A stretch of 64,000 bases of DNA. Origin: Gammaproteobacteria bacterium. GTDB lineage: Bacteria; Pseudomonadota; Gammaproteobacteria; Pseudomonadales; Cellvibrionaceae. Position 1 is the first letter of the stretch. Each line of letters starts with the position of its first letter. The stretch lies in contig JAGKWO010000002.1 in assembly GCA_021151835.1 (NCBI GenBank), forward strand, positions 186,001-250,000, read 5' to 3'. The position numbers and the translations under genes are program-made. This document shows positions 1 to 8,571 of this stretch, piece by piece. The notes under the pieces were generated by a model. That model saw only the letters and a list, made by a program, of their open reading frames with translations. It did not search any database and was not told the DNA's origin.

Positions 1-836
1 CTGGTTAAATTCTCCAAACCAAAATTTACCCGTGGATGACGGTAAAAAAACTCATCAAATTCACCGCTATCAATTAATTTTTCCAGACCGGTTTCAATAC
101 GCACGGCCAGGGCTTCATTATTTTTATTCACAAAAAAATACAACGCGGTGGGGTAATACAGCATGATATTTTTTTCCACTACCAGATTTTTTTCCTTGCG
201 TTGCGCCAACTCAAACCAGGCCTCCGAAATTCCTCGTGGAAAATAATCAAAACGCCCGGCGTTAATCATGCGAAAAAGGGATTCGGTGGTTTCAGCCGTG
301 GTTACCCGTAAACCATTGCGTTGCATAATCGGCGTATCCGGCCAATGAGTTCCCTGCCCTGCCAACAATTCGGATAATCCTTTCAGATCCTGAACCGCAT
401 TAAAACGTTCCTGGTCATTCGCGCGAATTAACAACACACGATAACCAAATAGCCCTTTGCATAACGGGATACGAATCGGGCGCAGTTGTTGTTCGCGCTC
501 GTTATCAGTCATCGTCCAGATAACAAAATTGCGCTTTTCATTTTGCGCCAGGTTAATCCAGCGCGCCTGGGCATAATCCCGCTCGGAAAAAATAATATCG
601 ATCACTTCGTTATCCGCTTTGCTGGCATTGAGTGCCATCAATAACAACGTAGTGAAATAATCGGCCGGCTCCTCCAGTTTGGTGGCCTGTACCACTACCG
701 GAATATGGATTTCCCCACCGGCAGACTGTTCCGCCGCAGAAATACCCGCTAGCAAACTTGCACTGACAACTGACAGGTATAACCACAGCCGGTGACCAGG
801 CAAGCGGTGCGATTTCTGTGGCGCGGGCACGAGCAT
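1..836 (-). CDS. Orphan periplasmic solute-binding protein (SBP_bac_3-like), 3' end cut by window edge
   Basis: This minus-strand frame stays open from an ATG at 836 to the window edge, so the C-terminus is missing. Residues about 18-35 form a hydrophobic signal segment ending near GISAAEQ. The remainder resembles the amino-acid-type periplasmic binding fold. It shares block motifs with the protein at 34508-35410: LRPIRI/LLPIRI followed by CKGLFGYR/YKGLLGHR, and then a GRFDYFPRG/GRFDAFPRG motif. The two are therefore paralogues. No permease or ATPase gene lies nearby, so it is probably an orphan periplasmic sensor or binding protein rather than part of a classic transporter. The ligand is unknown. 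The start is supported only by frame and signal peptide; the Shine-Dalgarno is weak. Confidence 0.75.
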   Translation of the reverse strand, partial: MLVPAPQKSHRLPGHRLWLYLSVVSASLLAGISAAEQSAGGEIHIPVVVQATKLEEPADYFTTLLLMALNASKADNEVIDIIFSERDYAQARWINLAQNEKRNFVIWTMTDNEREQQLRPIRIPLCKGLFGYRVLLIRANDQERFNAVQDLKGLSELLAGQGTHWPDTPIMQRNGLRVTTAETTESLFRMINAGRFDYFPRGISEAWFELAQRKEKNLVVEKNIMLYYPTALYFFVNKNNEALAVRIETGLEKLIDSGEFDEFFYRHPRVNFGLENLT

Positions 837-992
837 AAATCGATTCCGTTAAAATTATCTTCAGGAAGCATAGAAGATAACCCTCGGTATTGCAGACTGT
901 GTCGCTCCTATATTCATGCTGCACGCGTGACACCGGTTACCCGCTCCCGTATAGTCACAGCTACTATTCGCCTTTTCCCAAGGAAATGCGTT

Positions 993-2090
993 ATGCGCCA
1001 ATTGGAAACTCGCTCATTTTTATTATTTTTATTTTTAGTTTCAGTCGCTTTTTTTATTGTCCTCAAACCTTTTTTCGGTACGATTTTTTGGGCCTGTGCG
1101 ATAACGATCATTTTTTATCCCATGCACCTGAAACTGCTGGCGAAATTCAGGAACCGCCCCAATCTCACTGCGTTGGCCACACTCACAGCCTGTGTGCTTA
1201 TCGTCGTGTTGCCGGTGATATTTTTAATCAGTTCCGCGGTCTCGGAAGGTGCCGGGTTCTACAACAAATTGGAATCAGGTGAGATAAACCCCGCGCAATA
1301 TATCGAGCAAATCCGCACGGCATTCCCCGGTGCCCAGCAAACATTGGAGCGCTTTGGTGTCGATGTAGCCAAAGCCAAGGAAAGTGCCCTGAGTGCAACT
1401 ATGGCATCCGGTAAATGGCTTGCACAAAACGCGCTCAGTATTGGCCAAAATACCTTCAAGTTACTGCTTAACATCTGCTTGATGTTGTACCTGATATTTT
1501 TCCTGCTGCGCGATGGCGAATATCTCCTGGCGTTGTTAATTCGCGCGCTGCCCCTCGGGGATGATCGCGAGCGCTTGTTATTCGCAAAATTCAGTGAAGT
1601 TACCCGTGCAACCATTAAAGGCAATCTGGTGATCGCCATTATCCAGGGCAGCCTGGGTGGTCTGATCTTGTGGATACTTGGCATCCCCGGCGCCTTGCTG
1701 TGGGGCGTTATCATGGCGATGTTTTCACTGATACCGGCAATTGGGCCCGCGATTATCTGGTTGCCAGTAGCAATTTACCTGTTCGCCACGGGGGAGAGTG
1801 TCAAAGCGCTCATCCTGGCGGGCTTCGGGGCCGGGGTGATTGGTTTGATCGACAACCTGGTGCGCCCGATTCTGGTTGGCCGGGATACCAAACTGCCCGA
1901 TTACATTGTGCTGCTCTCCACCCTCGGCGGGCTTGGGGTATTTGGCGTGAACGGATTTGTTATCGGGCCATTGGTCGCCGCCCTGTTTATCGCATTCTGG
2001 GGAATATTTATCCGCGAGGTGAATGTCCCCGAGGGAACAGGAGCCATGGATCATCCAAATGAACAAAACCGCGGGGATTCCAGCGATTGA
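993..2090 (+). CDS. AI-2E / PerM family membrane permease
   Basis: The 365-residue protein is almost entirely hydrophobic, with about eight membrane segments. It opens with paired N-terminal helices (residues 8-45), has a soluble stretch at about 85-150, and a C-terminal block containing the family motif GLIDNLVRP and the GNLVIAIIQG segment. This is the AI-2E transporter/PerM family (TqsA, YdiK, YhhT), whose members export small signals or act as Na+/H+ antiporters. The substrate here cannot be read from sequence. The frame is open upstream to 792, but the ATG at 993 has AAGGAA seven bases before it and starts directly at the first membrane helix, so I prefer it. A terminator follows the stop, so the gene is probably monocistronic. 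Confidence 0.88.
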   Translation: MRQLETRSFLLFLFLVSVAFFIVLKPFFGTIFWACAITIIFYPMHLKLLAKFRNRPNLTALATLTACVLIVVLPVIFLISSAVSEGAGFYNKLESGEINPAQYIEQIRTAFPGAQQTLERFGVDVAKAKESALSATMASGKWLAQNALSIGQNTFKLLLNICLMLYLIFFLLRDGEYLLALLIRALPLGDDRERLLFAKFSEVTRATIKGNLVIAIIQGSLGGLILWILGIPGALLWGVIMAMFSLIPAIGPAIIWLPVAIYLFATGESVKALILAGFGAGVIGLIDNLVRPILVGRDTKLPDYIVLLSTLGGLGVFGVNGFVIGPLVAALFIAFWGIFIREVNVPEGTGAMDHPNEQNRGDSSD

Positions 2091-2119
2091 TCTGCTAGAC
2101 TGCCCCACCGTTTAAAACG

Positions 2120-2148
2120 GCCCTGCCCTGTGCAGGGCTTTTTATTTT
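2120..2148 (+). terminator. Rho-independent terminator after the PerM-family gene
   Basis: GCCCTG (2120-2125) pairs with CAGGGC (2133-2138) around a 7-base loop and is followed by TTTTTATTTT. It lies 30 bases past the permease stop and before fklB. Confidence 0.8.
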
Positions 2149-2180
2149 CCGATTAAGCATTTACTGAGCGAGAACCCTTT

Positions 2181-2801
2181 ATGTCCAGCCAATTCAGCAG
2201 TGTTGAAGAGCTTGTAAGTTACGGCATCGGCCGCCAGATGGGCCAACAGTTGGTCGATAATCCGTTCGATGGCGTATCGCCTGCCGCTGTTGCCCAGGGT
2301 TTACTGGATGCGCTGAATGGCGTTGAGATGCCTTACAGTAACGAACAAATGCAAGACGCATTTCAGGAAATCAATAACCGTATGCAAGCAAAGGAAGCCG
2401 AGCAAAGTAAAACCCTCGCTGCCGCTGGCGAAGCCTTTCTGGCTGAAAATGCTAAAAAACCCGGTGTTACTGTGACTGCATCCGGTTTGCAATATGAAGT
2501 AATCACCCAGGGTGCTGGCGCAATTCCAACCAAAACCTCAAAAGTAAAAACCCATTACCACGGCACGTTGATTGACGGCACCGTGTTTGATAGCTCCGTG
2601 AATCGCGGCCAACCCATCGATTTCCCGGTAAATGGTGTGATCGCCGGCTGGACTGAAGCACTTCAGTTGATGCCCGTTGGTTCCAAATGGCGTTTGTATG
2701 TCCCACAACAACTCGCTTATGGCGAGCGCGGTGCGGGTGCGAGTATCAAGCCTTATTCGGCGCTGATTTTTGATGTTGAGTTGATTGATATTGTCGGGTA
2801 A
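2181..2801 (+). CDS. fklB: FKBP-type peptidyl-prolyl cis-trans isomerase (FKBP22, FklB-like)
   Basis: The 206-residue protein has the same length as E. coli FklB. Residues 1-90 are the alpha-helical dimerisation domain of the Mip/FkpA/FklB group (VSYGIGRQMGQQL near the start). Residues about 95-206 are the FKBP catalytic domain, with the family signatures HYHGTLIDGTVFDSS, GVIAGWTEAL, MPVGSKWRLYVP and LAYGERGAG. There is no signal peptide, which fits a cytoplasmic FklB-type enzyme rather than periplasmic FkpA. It should accelerate prolyl bond isomerisation during protein folding. It stands alone between a terminator and an unusual structured intergenic element. Confidence 0.95.
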   Translation: MSSQFSSVEELVSYGIGRQMGQQLVDNPFDGVSPAAVAQGLLDALNGVEMPYSNEQMQDAFQEINNRMQAKEAEQSKTLAAAGEAFLAENAKKPGVTVTASGLQYEVITQGAGAIPTKTSKVKTHYHGTLIDGTVFDSSVNRGQPIDFPVNGVIAGWTEALQLMPVGSKWRLYVPQQLAYGERGAGASIKPYSALIFDVELIDIVG

Positions 2802-2838
2802 TTAATTCCATCGCCAATTCATCACCGGCATGGGCTCC

Positions 2839-2924
2839 GGTGTGATCTTTATACCATGCAGTGAACCCATCCACGGGGGTTCGACGCTCACATCCTGTGA
2901 GCGCACGGTCGTAAAGATCACACC
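2839..2924. other. Structured intergenic element: 13-bp outer stem enclosing two hairpins
   Basis: GGTGTGATCTTTA (2839-2851) is perfectly complementary to TAAAGATCACACC (2912-2924). Inside are two further hairpins: GAACCC/GGGTTC (2863-2868 with 2877-2882) and CGCTCAC/GTGAGCG (2885-2891 with 2897-2903). The result is a three-way-junction-like fold of about 86 bases between fklB and rdgC. There is no T-run, so it is not a plain terminator. It could be a small RNA, a dispersed palindromic repeat, or an mRNA 3' end structure; sequence alone does not decide. Confidence 0.6.
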
Positions 2925-3005
2925 GAATCCCCTGCTTCTGTCGTTTCGATTGTGTTTCGATAACCCCTGCAATTTTTTACCTGGCAATTGAATTCCGGAT
3001 TTTCC

Positions 3006-3917
3006 ATGTGGTTTAAAAATTTACGTTTGTATCGATTGACCGAAGAGTGGACCATTTCCACCGAAGAATTAAATGAAAAGCTCGCCGAGTTCTGCTTTAA
3101 CCCATGTGGCAGCCTCGACCCCTTGCGTTACGGTTTTGAATTTCCGCTCGGCCGCCATGGCAGTGAGTTTGTGCATGTGACCAATGGTTACATTATGATT
3201 TGCGCCAAAAAGCAGGAAAAACTGTTACCTGGTGGTGTAATCAAGGAAGCACTGGAAGAAAAAGTCCTGGCGATTAACGAAGCCGAGTCCCGCTCCGTTA
3301 GCCGCAAAGAACGCGACGCATTGAAAGATGAAATTATTTTTTCATTATTACCGAAAGCCTTTACCCGCTCTACGCTCGATTACGCCTATATTGCACCACA
3401 AGAAAAATTAATTGTGGTCAATTCATCATCGGCAAAACGGGCAGAAGATTTGCTCAGCAAATTACGCGAAGCGTTAGGCAGTTTGCGCTGTTTGCCCATT
3501 TCGCCCAAAAATATTCCTACCCAGGTGATGACGCACTGGTTGCACGAAAGCCAGGCACCACATCAATTTGAATTAGGCGAGGAAGTTGAGCTGCAAGCCA
3601 CGAAAGATGGCCGGGTTGTGCGCTGCAAAAAACTGGATCTCACCGCCGCTGAAATTCGCAATCACCTGGAAAGCGGAATGCACGTGAGCAAAATTGCGTT
3701 GGTGTGGAAAGAATCGATCAGCTGCATTATTGATGATCAGTTGGGAATCAAACGATTAAAATTTGAAGATGTTATTAGCGAGAAAGCGAACGAGCGAAAT
3801 CCGGAAAGTAAAGCTGAACAATTTGATGCTGATTTTGCCATTATGGCGCTGGAGCTGAAAAATTTTATCGCAGCATTGCTTGCCGCATTTGGCGGTGAAA
3901 GCGAGGCGGCAATTTAA
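3006..3917 (+). CDS. rdgC: Recombination-associated protein RdgC
   Basis: The 303-residue protein matches the usual RdgC length and begins with the conserved MWFKNLRLYRL. Other family blocks are GFEFPLGRHG, GYIMICAKKQEKLLP, the KERDALKDEI helix and FTRSTLDYAYI. In E. coli, RdgC forms a ring-shaped dimer that binds duplex DNA without sequence preference and limits RecA access. The frame extends six codons upstream, but the conserved MWFKNL start at 3006 is preferred although no strong Shine-Dalgarno is visible. It is convergent with the small secreted-protein gene, with a hairpin between them. Confidence 0.95.
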   Translation: MWFKNLRLYRLTEEWTISTEELNEKLAEFCFNPCGSLDPLRYGFEFPLGRHGSEFVHVTNGYIMICAKKQEKLLPGGVIKEALEEKVLAINEAESRSVSRKERDALKDEIIFSLLPKAFTRSTLDYAYIAPQEKLIVVNSSSAKRAEDLLSKLREALGSLRCLPISPKNIPTQVMTHWLHESQAPHQFELGEEVELQATKDGRVVRCKKLDLTAAEIRNHLESGMHVSKIALVWKESISCIIDDQLGIKRLKFEDVISEKANERNPESKAEQFDADFAIMALELKNFIAALLAAFGGESEAAI

Positions 3918-3935
3918 GGGGGCGCTCCATTCGCA

Positions 3936-3965
3936 ACAGTCTTCAGATGAGCATCTGAAGACTGT
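3936..3965. terminator. Hairpin terminator between convergent genes
   Basis: CAGTCTTCAGAT (3937-3948) pairs perfectly with ATCTGAAGACTG (3953-3964) around a 4-base loop GAGC; one more A-T pair extends it to 13 bp. It sits between the convergent stops of rdgC (3917) and the minus-strand gene ending at 3983. T-runs are poor on both sides, so terminator function is inferred from position. Confidence 0.6.
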
Positions 3966-3982
3966 GTATTTCAACAACGCAA

Positions 3983-4474
3983 TTAACGTACGTAATAGGT
4001 TGAGTAATAAATATTGTTTCGGTACTCAATAACTTTCTGCCTGTCCCTGCATTCCCCAATCGGCGAATAAAATTCTACCCTGATATTTCCCGAACCATTT
4101 CCACCGGTTAGGTAGGTTGTCCAGGTACACGCTGCGCCTTCCGGCACTGTAGATGGCACAATTACAGTGTAATAAAGGGAAAAACTACTACAGTTACCCG
4201 TCAGTTTATAAGGGCTTACCGGGCTAATTGAGCAACCTGATTGACCGCTGCTTGATGTCCACCAGGATTTGGTAGCTACGCCAGAGCCAATTGGGCAATT
4301 CAAACTCGCGTTGTACCAATAAATGGTTCCAACGCCCGCCGCCCCGGTAATACCCGATGCTGTTGTCACCCAGGTGCACTGGTTAACCGGCACCTGTACA
4401 TCATAATCTGCATAAGATTGCCCCGAAAAACCCAATGCAATCGCCGCTAACATCCCAATAACTTTTGCTTTCAT
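3983..4474 (-). CDS. Small secreted cysteine-rich protein of unknown function
   Basis: The 163-residue protein has a clear Sec signal peptide (lysine start, hydrophobic residues about 5-18, cleavage probably after SYA at 22). The mature part is rich in Ser, Thr, Tyr, Trp and Gly and has six cysteines spread through it (NQC, LNC, GC, NC, AC, EC). That suggests a disulfide-bonded beta-sandwich, exported to periplasm or medium. I do not recognise the family. A good Shine-Dalgarno (AGGAG) precedes the ATG at 4474. It stands alone, beside a long AT-rich non-coding stretch. An adhesin-like or carbohydrate-binding role is only a guess from composition. Confidence 0.75.
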   Translation of the reverse strand: MKAKVIGMLAAIALGFSGQSYADYDVQVPVNQCTWVTTASGITGAAGVGTIYWYNASLNCPIGSGVATKSWWTSSSGQSGCSISPVSPYKLTGNCSSFSLYYTVIVPSTVPEGAACTWTTYLTGGNGSGNIRVEFYSPIGECRDRQKVIEYRNNIYYSTYYVR

Positions 4475-5238
4475 AAAAACTCCTGTTGCCTTTTATGTAG
4501 TAATGGTAAACCGCACACATCCCTGGGCTATTTTCATACTGCAAATGGATTGCAACTGGTCAGATTGCACTCTAGCCAATAACTCCTTTTTAACTATCAA
4601 TGTGCTCAGCTACTGCTATTTTTTTGCCGATCAGATTCAAATTGCTATTCATAAAAACGCGCAACTGTTCAGATTTTTCTTTAAAAATAATGTTGCAAAG
4701 ACAGGCAACAAAAAATCCGCCGCACATCCTCAGTAAATAAAGTTTCAAATCCATCTCCTTGATCGATGCAAATTCAGGTGCGAAAACTATTGGATGGAGA
4801 CAGCGCTGTCAACAAAGGCGATAAGTTCGACGCCATTAAATTTATTTCACTTGCCGCGCAAATAAAAAAACATAAAAAGTATTACCAACGGTAGCAAAAA
4901 AAGTAAATGAACCCCATGAATCTGTATTTTTTAGTGCAGCGTTTTTATAAAAATCTGTCAATCATTAACAAGACGCATTTATACAATACCAATCCACAAG
5001 ACCGATGAAGCCATTTTTATTTGTTAATTTATTAGTGAAATACATCTTCATAAAGGAGTGGCAAAGTTAATGCCTGCTAACGATACCTGGATTACAAATT
5101 AAAGCCTGCGCGCTTCATACGCAGCTACATTTATATTCAAAAAAAAACAATACTCGCCTGAGTGCAACAAACCTTAACTACATACCATGCCAAGGCCCGC
5201 TATAATGCGGCCATCCATTTAATTATTCGATATGCGGA
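4475..5238. other. 764-base AT-rich stretch without a convincing gene
   Basis: No open frame here has both credible codon use and a ribosome site. The sequence is clearly richer in A/T than its neighbours, with many A-runs. It must contain the promoter of the leftward secreted-protein gene and that of the rightward apbE gene. I see no repeat, RNA gene or mobile-element remnant in it. Confidence 0.6.
5201..5206 (+). promoter_or_regulatory. Candidate sigma-70 -10 box upstream of apbE
   Basis: A consensus TATAAT lies 33 bases before the apbE start codon, which would place the transcript start near 5213. The matching -35 is poor, so this is only a candidate. Confidence 0.35.
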
Positions 5239-6315
5239 ATGCAACAAATGCCCGGACAACTTCTTGCGCAATTACCCCATCGGTTCCGGATGGTTCTTTC
5301 ATTAACAATACTTTCATTGGCAATATTGGCCGGTTGTAGCAAAGCCCCCGAACTCACCCAAATCCATGGTTTTGCCCAGGGCACCACCTATAACCTGAGC
5401 TTTGAATTACCGGCAAATGCAACAACCCCGGTAAGCGCTATTGAAAAAGCCGTGGCCGATGAATTGGCGCGCATTGATAAAGTCTTATCAAACTACCGCG
5501 ACGATTCTGCCATCGAACAATTCAATGCCCGGCAAACCACCGAAGTACTGCCCACCGAACCAGAACTGGTCGCATTGGTAGAAGCAGCGCGCAAGGTATC
5601 TTCCGCAAGTAATGGTTGCTACGACCTGACCATTAAGCCGTTATTTGATTTATGGGGGTTTAAAAAAGATGAATTCAGTCCGCCCACCACTGAAGCCCTC
5701 GTGCAAACACTTGCATCCATCGGTATGAATAAACTGGAAACTATCGACGCGACGCATTTGCGCAAGCAAATCCCGGAATTGCGTATCGATATTTCGTCTA
5801 TCGGCCAAAGCTATAGCGTTGATCGTATCGCAAAAATCCTGGAGCAATATGGTGTACACAATTACCTGGTAGAGATCGGCGGTGAATTGCTCGCCAAAGG
5901 TAAAAAACCGGATGGTGCCCCCTGGCGTATTGCAATAGAGAAACCACTGCCCGATGAACGCAAGTTGCAAAAAATTGCAAACTTTGATTCGGGTGCACCG
6001 GTAGCACTCATCACGTCTGGCACCTATCGCCATTTTTTTGATAGCAACGGTAAACGCTATAGCCACATACTGGATGCACGCAGCGGCAAACCTGTCGAAC
6101 ACAACACAGTTTCTGTAACCATCTTCCATGAAAATCCCACTATTGCTGGCGCCTGGGGTACTGCCCTGCTATGCCTTGGCAGCAAAGATGGAGTTAAAGT
6201 CGCTGATGACCACAAACTCGCTGCCTTGTTTATCGATCAGCAAGAGCATGAATTGGTTGAGCATGAAACAATAGCAATGAAAACATTTACGGGTGTCCGC
6301 TTGCAAAACCCCTGA
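5239..6315 (+). CDS. apbE: FAD:protein FMN transferase, lipoprotein (ApbE family)
   Basis: The 358-residue protein has a lipoprotein signal with lipobox LAGC (Cys33). ApbE-fold blocks follow: GTTYNLSF near the mature N-terminus, the nucleotide-binding segment DISSIGQSYSVDRI, EIGGELLAKGKKPDG, GTYRHFF, SHILDARSGKPV and the C-terminal AGAWGTALLCLG. ApbE enzymes transfer FMN from FAD to Thr/Ser of target proteins such as Rnf/Nqr subunits, working in the periplasm while anchored to the membrane. The usual KGYAVD motif reads GQSYSVD here, a conservative departure that may affect cofactor contacts. It heads a tight run with the DUF2007 and EEP-family genes. The upstream ATG at 5239 is used; ATG 5251 is an alternative. 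Confidence 0.9.
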   Translation: MQQMPGQLLAQLPHRFRMVLSLTILSLAILAGCSKAPELTQIHGFAQGTTYNLSFELPANATTPVSAIEKAVADELARIDKVLSNYRDDSAIEQFNARQTTEVLPTEPELVALVEAARKVSSASNGCYDLTIKPLFDLWGFKKDEFSPPTTEALVQTLASIGMNKLETIDATHLRKQIPELRIDISSIGQSYSVDRIAKILEQYGVHNYLVEIGGELLAKGKKPDGAPWRIAIEKPLPDERKLQKIANFDSGAPVALITSGTYRHFFDSNGKRYSHILDARSGKPVEHNTVSVTIFHENPTIAGAWGTALLCLGSKDGVKVADDHKLAALFIDQQEHELVEHETIAMKTFTGVRLQNP

Positions 6316-6342
6316 ACCATAACCTCTTACGGACGGTCACTT

Positions 6343-6660
6343 ATGAAGCTGGTCTACACGCATGAAAATCGGTTATTTGTTGGCAATGCGCACAATCTGT
6401 TAACGCAAGCTGGCATTCCGGCGATATGGAAAAATGAATCTACCTCCAGTGCGATTGGAGAAGTTGCACCTATCAGCGCCTGGCCGGAACTCTGGGTATT
6501 AGAAGATGCAGATTACGACCGCGCCAGTGCAATTATCAGCAACGCCTTTTCAGCCAGTGATTCTCCCGCGTGGGTTTGTAGCCAATGCAAGGAAATCAAT
6601 GAGCCAGCTTTTGAATATTGCTGGAACTGTCAAATGGAAAAACCGGAGTCTGCAGTATGA
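6343..6660 (+). CDS. DUF2007-like protein with C-terminal zinc ribbon
   Basis: The 105-residue cytoplasmic protein has a DUF2007-type N-terminal domain (residues 1-68; KLVYTHENRLFVGNAHNLL... and ELWVLEDADYDRA), a small alpha/beta fold described as a putative signal-transducing domain. Residues 75-100 hold a four-cysteine knuckle, CSQC and CWNC, typical of RanBP2-like zinc ribbons that bind RNA or protein. The gene starts 27 bases after apbE, and its last codons overlap the start of the next gene (ATGA), so the three are probably co-transcribed. Exact role unknown. Confidence 0.8.
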   Translation: MKLVYTHENRLFVGNAHNLLTQAGIPAIWKNESTSSAIGEVAPISAWPELWVLEDADYDRASAIISNAFSASDSPAWVCSQCKEINEPAFEYCWNCQMEKPESAV

Positions 6661-7508
6661 AAGTTTTATTGATGGGTATGTTATTAATGTGTTGCGCGGG
6701 ATTTGCCAAAGCCCAGCCCCTGGATGTAATGACATACAATATCCGTTGCGGTTCTTGTGAGGCCGCTGATAATCCCAACAATTGGAAAAAGCGCAAATAT
6801 CTCGTCGCACATCTGATTAAAAATAACAACCCGGATATTATCGGCTTGCAAGAAGCCGAAATTAACCAGGTTGAAGACCTTGCTGAAATGCTTGATGATT
6901 ATTCATGGATCGGTGTCGGCCGTGAAGACGGCAAAGAGAAAGGGGAAACTACTGCAATTTTATTTCGCCACGGCCGCTTTACCTTGCAAGGCCAACAAAC
7001 CTTGTGGCTCTCACAAACACCGCAACAAGTATCGCGCGGGTGGGACGCCGCATTTCGCCGCATACTCAGCATCGCCAAACTAACCGATGTTGTTAACAAA
7101 AAAACATTATTTGTTTTTAACACACATTTTGATAATGAAGGTGAGCTGGCAAGGCAGGAAAGCGCCAAATTCCTGCTGGCTGAAATTGCCAAACTGGACG
7201 CACAGGATAATCTTGTCGTCACCGGTGATTTTAATTTCAAAACCGACTCCAAAGGCTATGAAATTATCACCCGGACATTGGCGGACGCCGAAAAAATTTC
7301 AACCACTCCTGCAACCGGTGGCAACAAAACGTTTAATGATTTTGGAGCAAACAAAGATACCGATAATAAAATTGATTTTGTGTTTGTCAAAAAAGACACG
7401 AAAGTCCTGAACCATAAAGTGGATACAACGGTGTACAACAACTTATATCCATCCGATCACTTTCCCGTCATTACCAAACTGGATTTATCCCCGCCCGCCC
7501 AACAATAA
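6657..7508 (+). CDS. Secreted endonuclease/exonuclease/phosphatase-family hydrolase
   Basis: The 283-residue protein has a signal peptide ending at GFAKA (about residue 18). EEP-superfamily signatures appear in order: DVMTYNIRC (Asn), IIGLQEAE (metal-binding Glu), the GDFNFKTDS Asp/Asn pair, DNKIDFVFV and the terminal SDHFPV catalytic His. These residues bind Mg2+ and cleave phosphoester bonds. Members include secreted DNases and phosphodiesterases, and the substrate here is not evident. The ATG at 6657 overlaps the previous stop by four bases, indicating translational coupling. The 3' end overlaps the convergent LysR gene by 24 bases. Confidence 0.88.
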   Translation: MKVLLMGMLLMCCAGFAKAQPLDVMTYNIRCGSCEAADNPNNWKKRKYLVAHLIKNNNPDIIGLQEAEINQVEDLAEMLDDYSWIGVGREDGKEKGETTAILFRHGRFTLQGQQTLWLSQTPQQVSRGWDAAFRRILSIAKLTDVVNKKTLFVFNTHFDNEGELARQESAKFLLAEIAKLDAQDNLVVTGDFNFKTDSKGYEIITRTLADAEKISTTPATGGNKTFNDFGANKDTDNKIDFVFVKKDTKVLNHKVDTTVYNNLYPSDHFPVITKLDLSPPAQQ

Positions 7509-8435
7509 GTCCAGTTCATTGCGGATGTATTTTTCATCCACCCACTCGCTGAGATGTGCATTCATATACTGAATGAAGTTGTGTGCAGCGACCGGCAGCC
7601 GCCGGTCGCCATGACGTACCAGATACCAATGGCTCGTCAACGGAAAATCCTTCACTGGCAGCAACGCAACTTTGGCATTCGCCTGCGCCAGGGTATGTTC
7701 GGAAAGCACCGCTAGCCCCAAACCGGTTTCCACGCTCATCCGAATCACTTCGTTGCTTTCAATTTGCAAAGTGTTATGCAATTGGAAATTTTGCTCGCGC
7801 AGCCAGTTTTCAAACATCATACGTGTTGCGCTGCCCGGTTCGCGCATTAAAAAACGCTCGTTAATTAATTCAGAAAACGCCAGCGATTTCTTTTTTGCCG
7901 CCCAGTGGTTTAATGGCGCGATCAATACCAACGGGTTACGCAAAAATCTGCCGCTGACAACATGGTCACCCGTCGGTGGATGGCTGAATAAATACAAATC
8001 ATCCAACTGGTTTTGAAAGCGCTGTAAAACACTGCCGCGATTGCCGATATTAAAAGTCACATCCACACCGGGATACTGTTGCGTGTAAGGGCTGAGCAGG
8101 AGTGGCAATACATATTGCGCCGTAGTTACCACGCCCAAACTGAAATGCCCTTTATTACCCTGACCGGCTTCACTCAGGAAACTGTTGAAATCATCGAACC
8201 GCCCCAATGCATCCAATGCGGCGTGGTACAGTTCACGCCCCACATAGGTTGGCTGGTATTGGCCCTCGCGAATTTCCAGCAACTCATCGCCCACCGCCTC
8301 GGTAAGGCGTTTGATTTGCTGGGATACCGTCGGTTGCGTCAGGTGCAATTGGTTAGCTGCCTGGGAAATAGAACCGGTGCGGATAACGGCGATATAGACC
8401 TGCAACAGGCGAAATGTGAGGTGGCGGATATTCAT
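7485..8435 (-). CDS. LysR-type transcriptional regulator (CbbR-like) of the adjacent bicarbonate permease
   Basis: The 316-residue protein has an N-terminal winged helix-turn-helix (residues 5-65; GSISQAANQLHLTQPTVSQQ is the recognition region) and a LysR effector domain (about 90-300; PLVLIAPLNHW, MREPGSATR, GLGLAVLS). The sequence style resembles CbbR/CysB-type regulators that sense metabolites of CO2 fixation or related pathways. It is divergently transcribed from the SbtA-like permease with 136 bases between them, the standard arrangement for a LysR regulator and its target. GAGGAT eight bases before the ATG supports the start. Effector unknown. Confidence 0.9.
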   Translation of the reverse strand: MNIRHLTFRLLQVYIAVIRTGSISQAANQLHLTQPTVSQQIKRLTEAVGDELLEIREGQYQPTYVGRELYHAALDALGRFDDFNSFLSEAGQGNKGHFSLGVVTTAQYVLPLLLSPYTQQYPGVDVTFNIGNRGSVLQRFQNQLDDLYLFSHPPTGDHVVSGRFLRNPLVLIAPLNHWAAKKKSLAFSELINERFLMREPGSATRMMFENWLREQNFQLHNTLQIESNEVIRMSVETGLGLAVLSEHTLAQANAKVALLPVKDFPLTSHWYLVRHGDRRLPVAAHNFIQYMNAHLSEWVDEKYIRNELDLLLGGRG

Positions 8436-8502
8436 AGCAATTTATCCTCAGGGAGCAAGCCATAGATGATCATCAATATTAGCAAGCATAAACATTAATT
8501 AT

Positions 8503-8563
8503 CCTCTATTCAAAACAGGCGCCAAAATAGCCCCGGATGTTTGTTGGTTCCTGTGAATAGAGG
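8503..8563. promoter_or_regulatory. Inverted repeat in the lysR/sbtA divergent region
   Basis: CCTCTATTCA (8503-8512) is repeated inverted as TGAATAGAGG (8554-8563), 41 bases apart. The right arm contains the GAGG ribosome site of the permease gene (ATG 8572). It may be a paired LysR operator, or a hairpin that hides the ribosome site. The repeat is seen directly; the function is inference. Confidence 0.5.
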
Positions 8564-8571
8564 TTATTACC

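Noticed and set aside
4503..4736. 77-codon plus-strand frame in the AT-rich gap
   Set aside because: No Shine-Dalgarno, unusual composition rich in Phe/Asn/Cys, overlaps the expected promoter of the divergent secreted-protein gene, and resembles nothing known.
5070..5102. Ten-codon frame behind a good AAAGGAG in the AT-rich gap
   Set aside because: The ribosome site is real-looking, but the peptide is too short to judge and no leader function for the downstream gene is evident.
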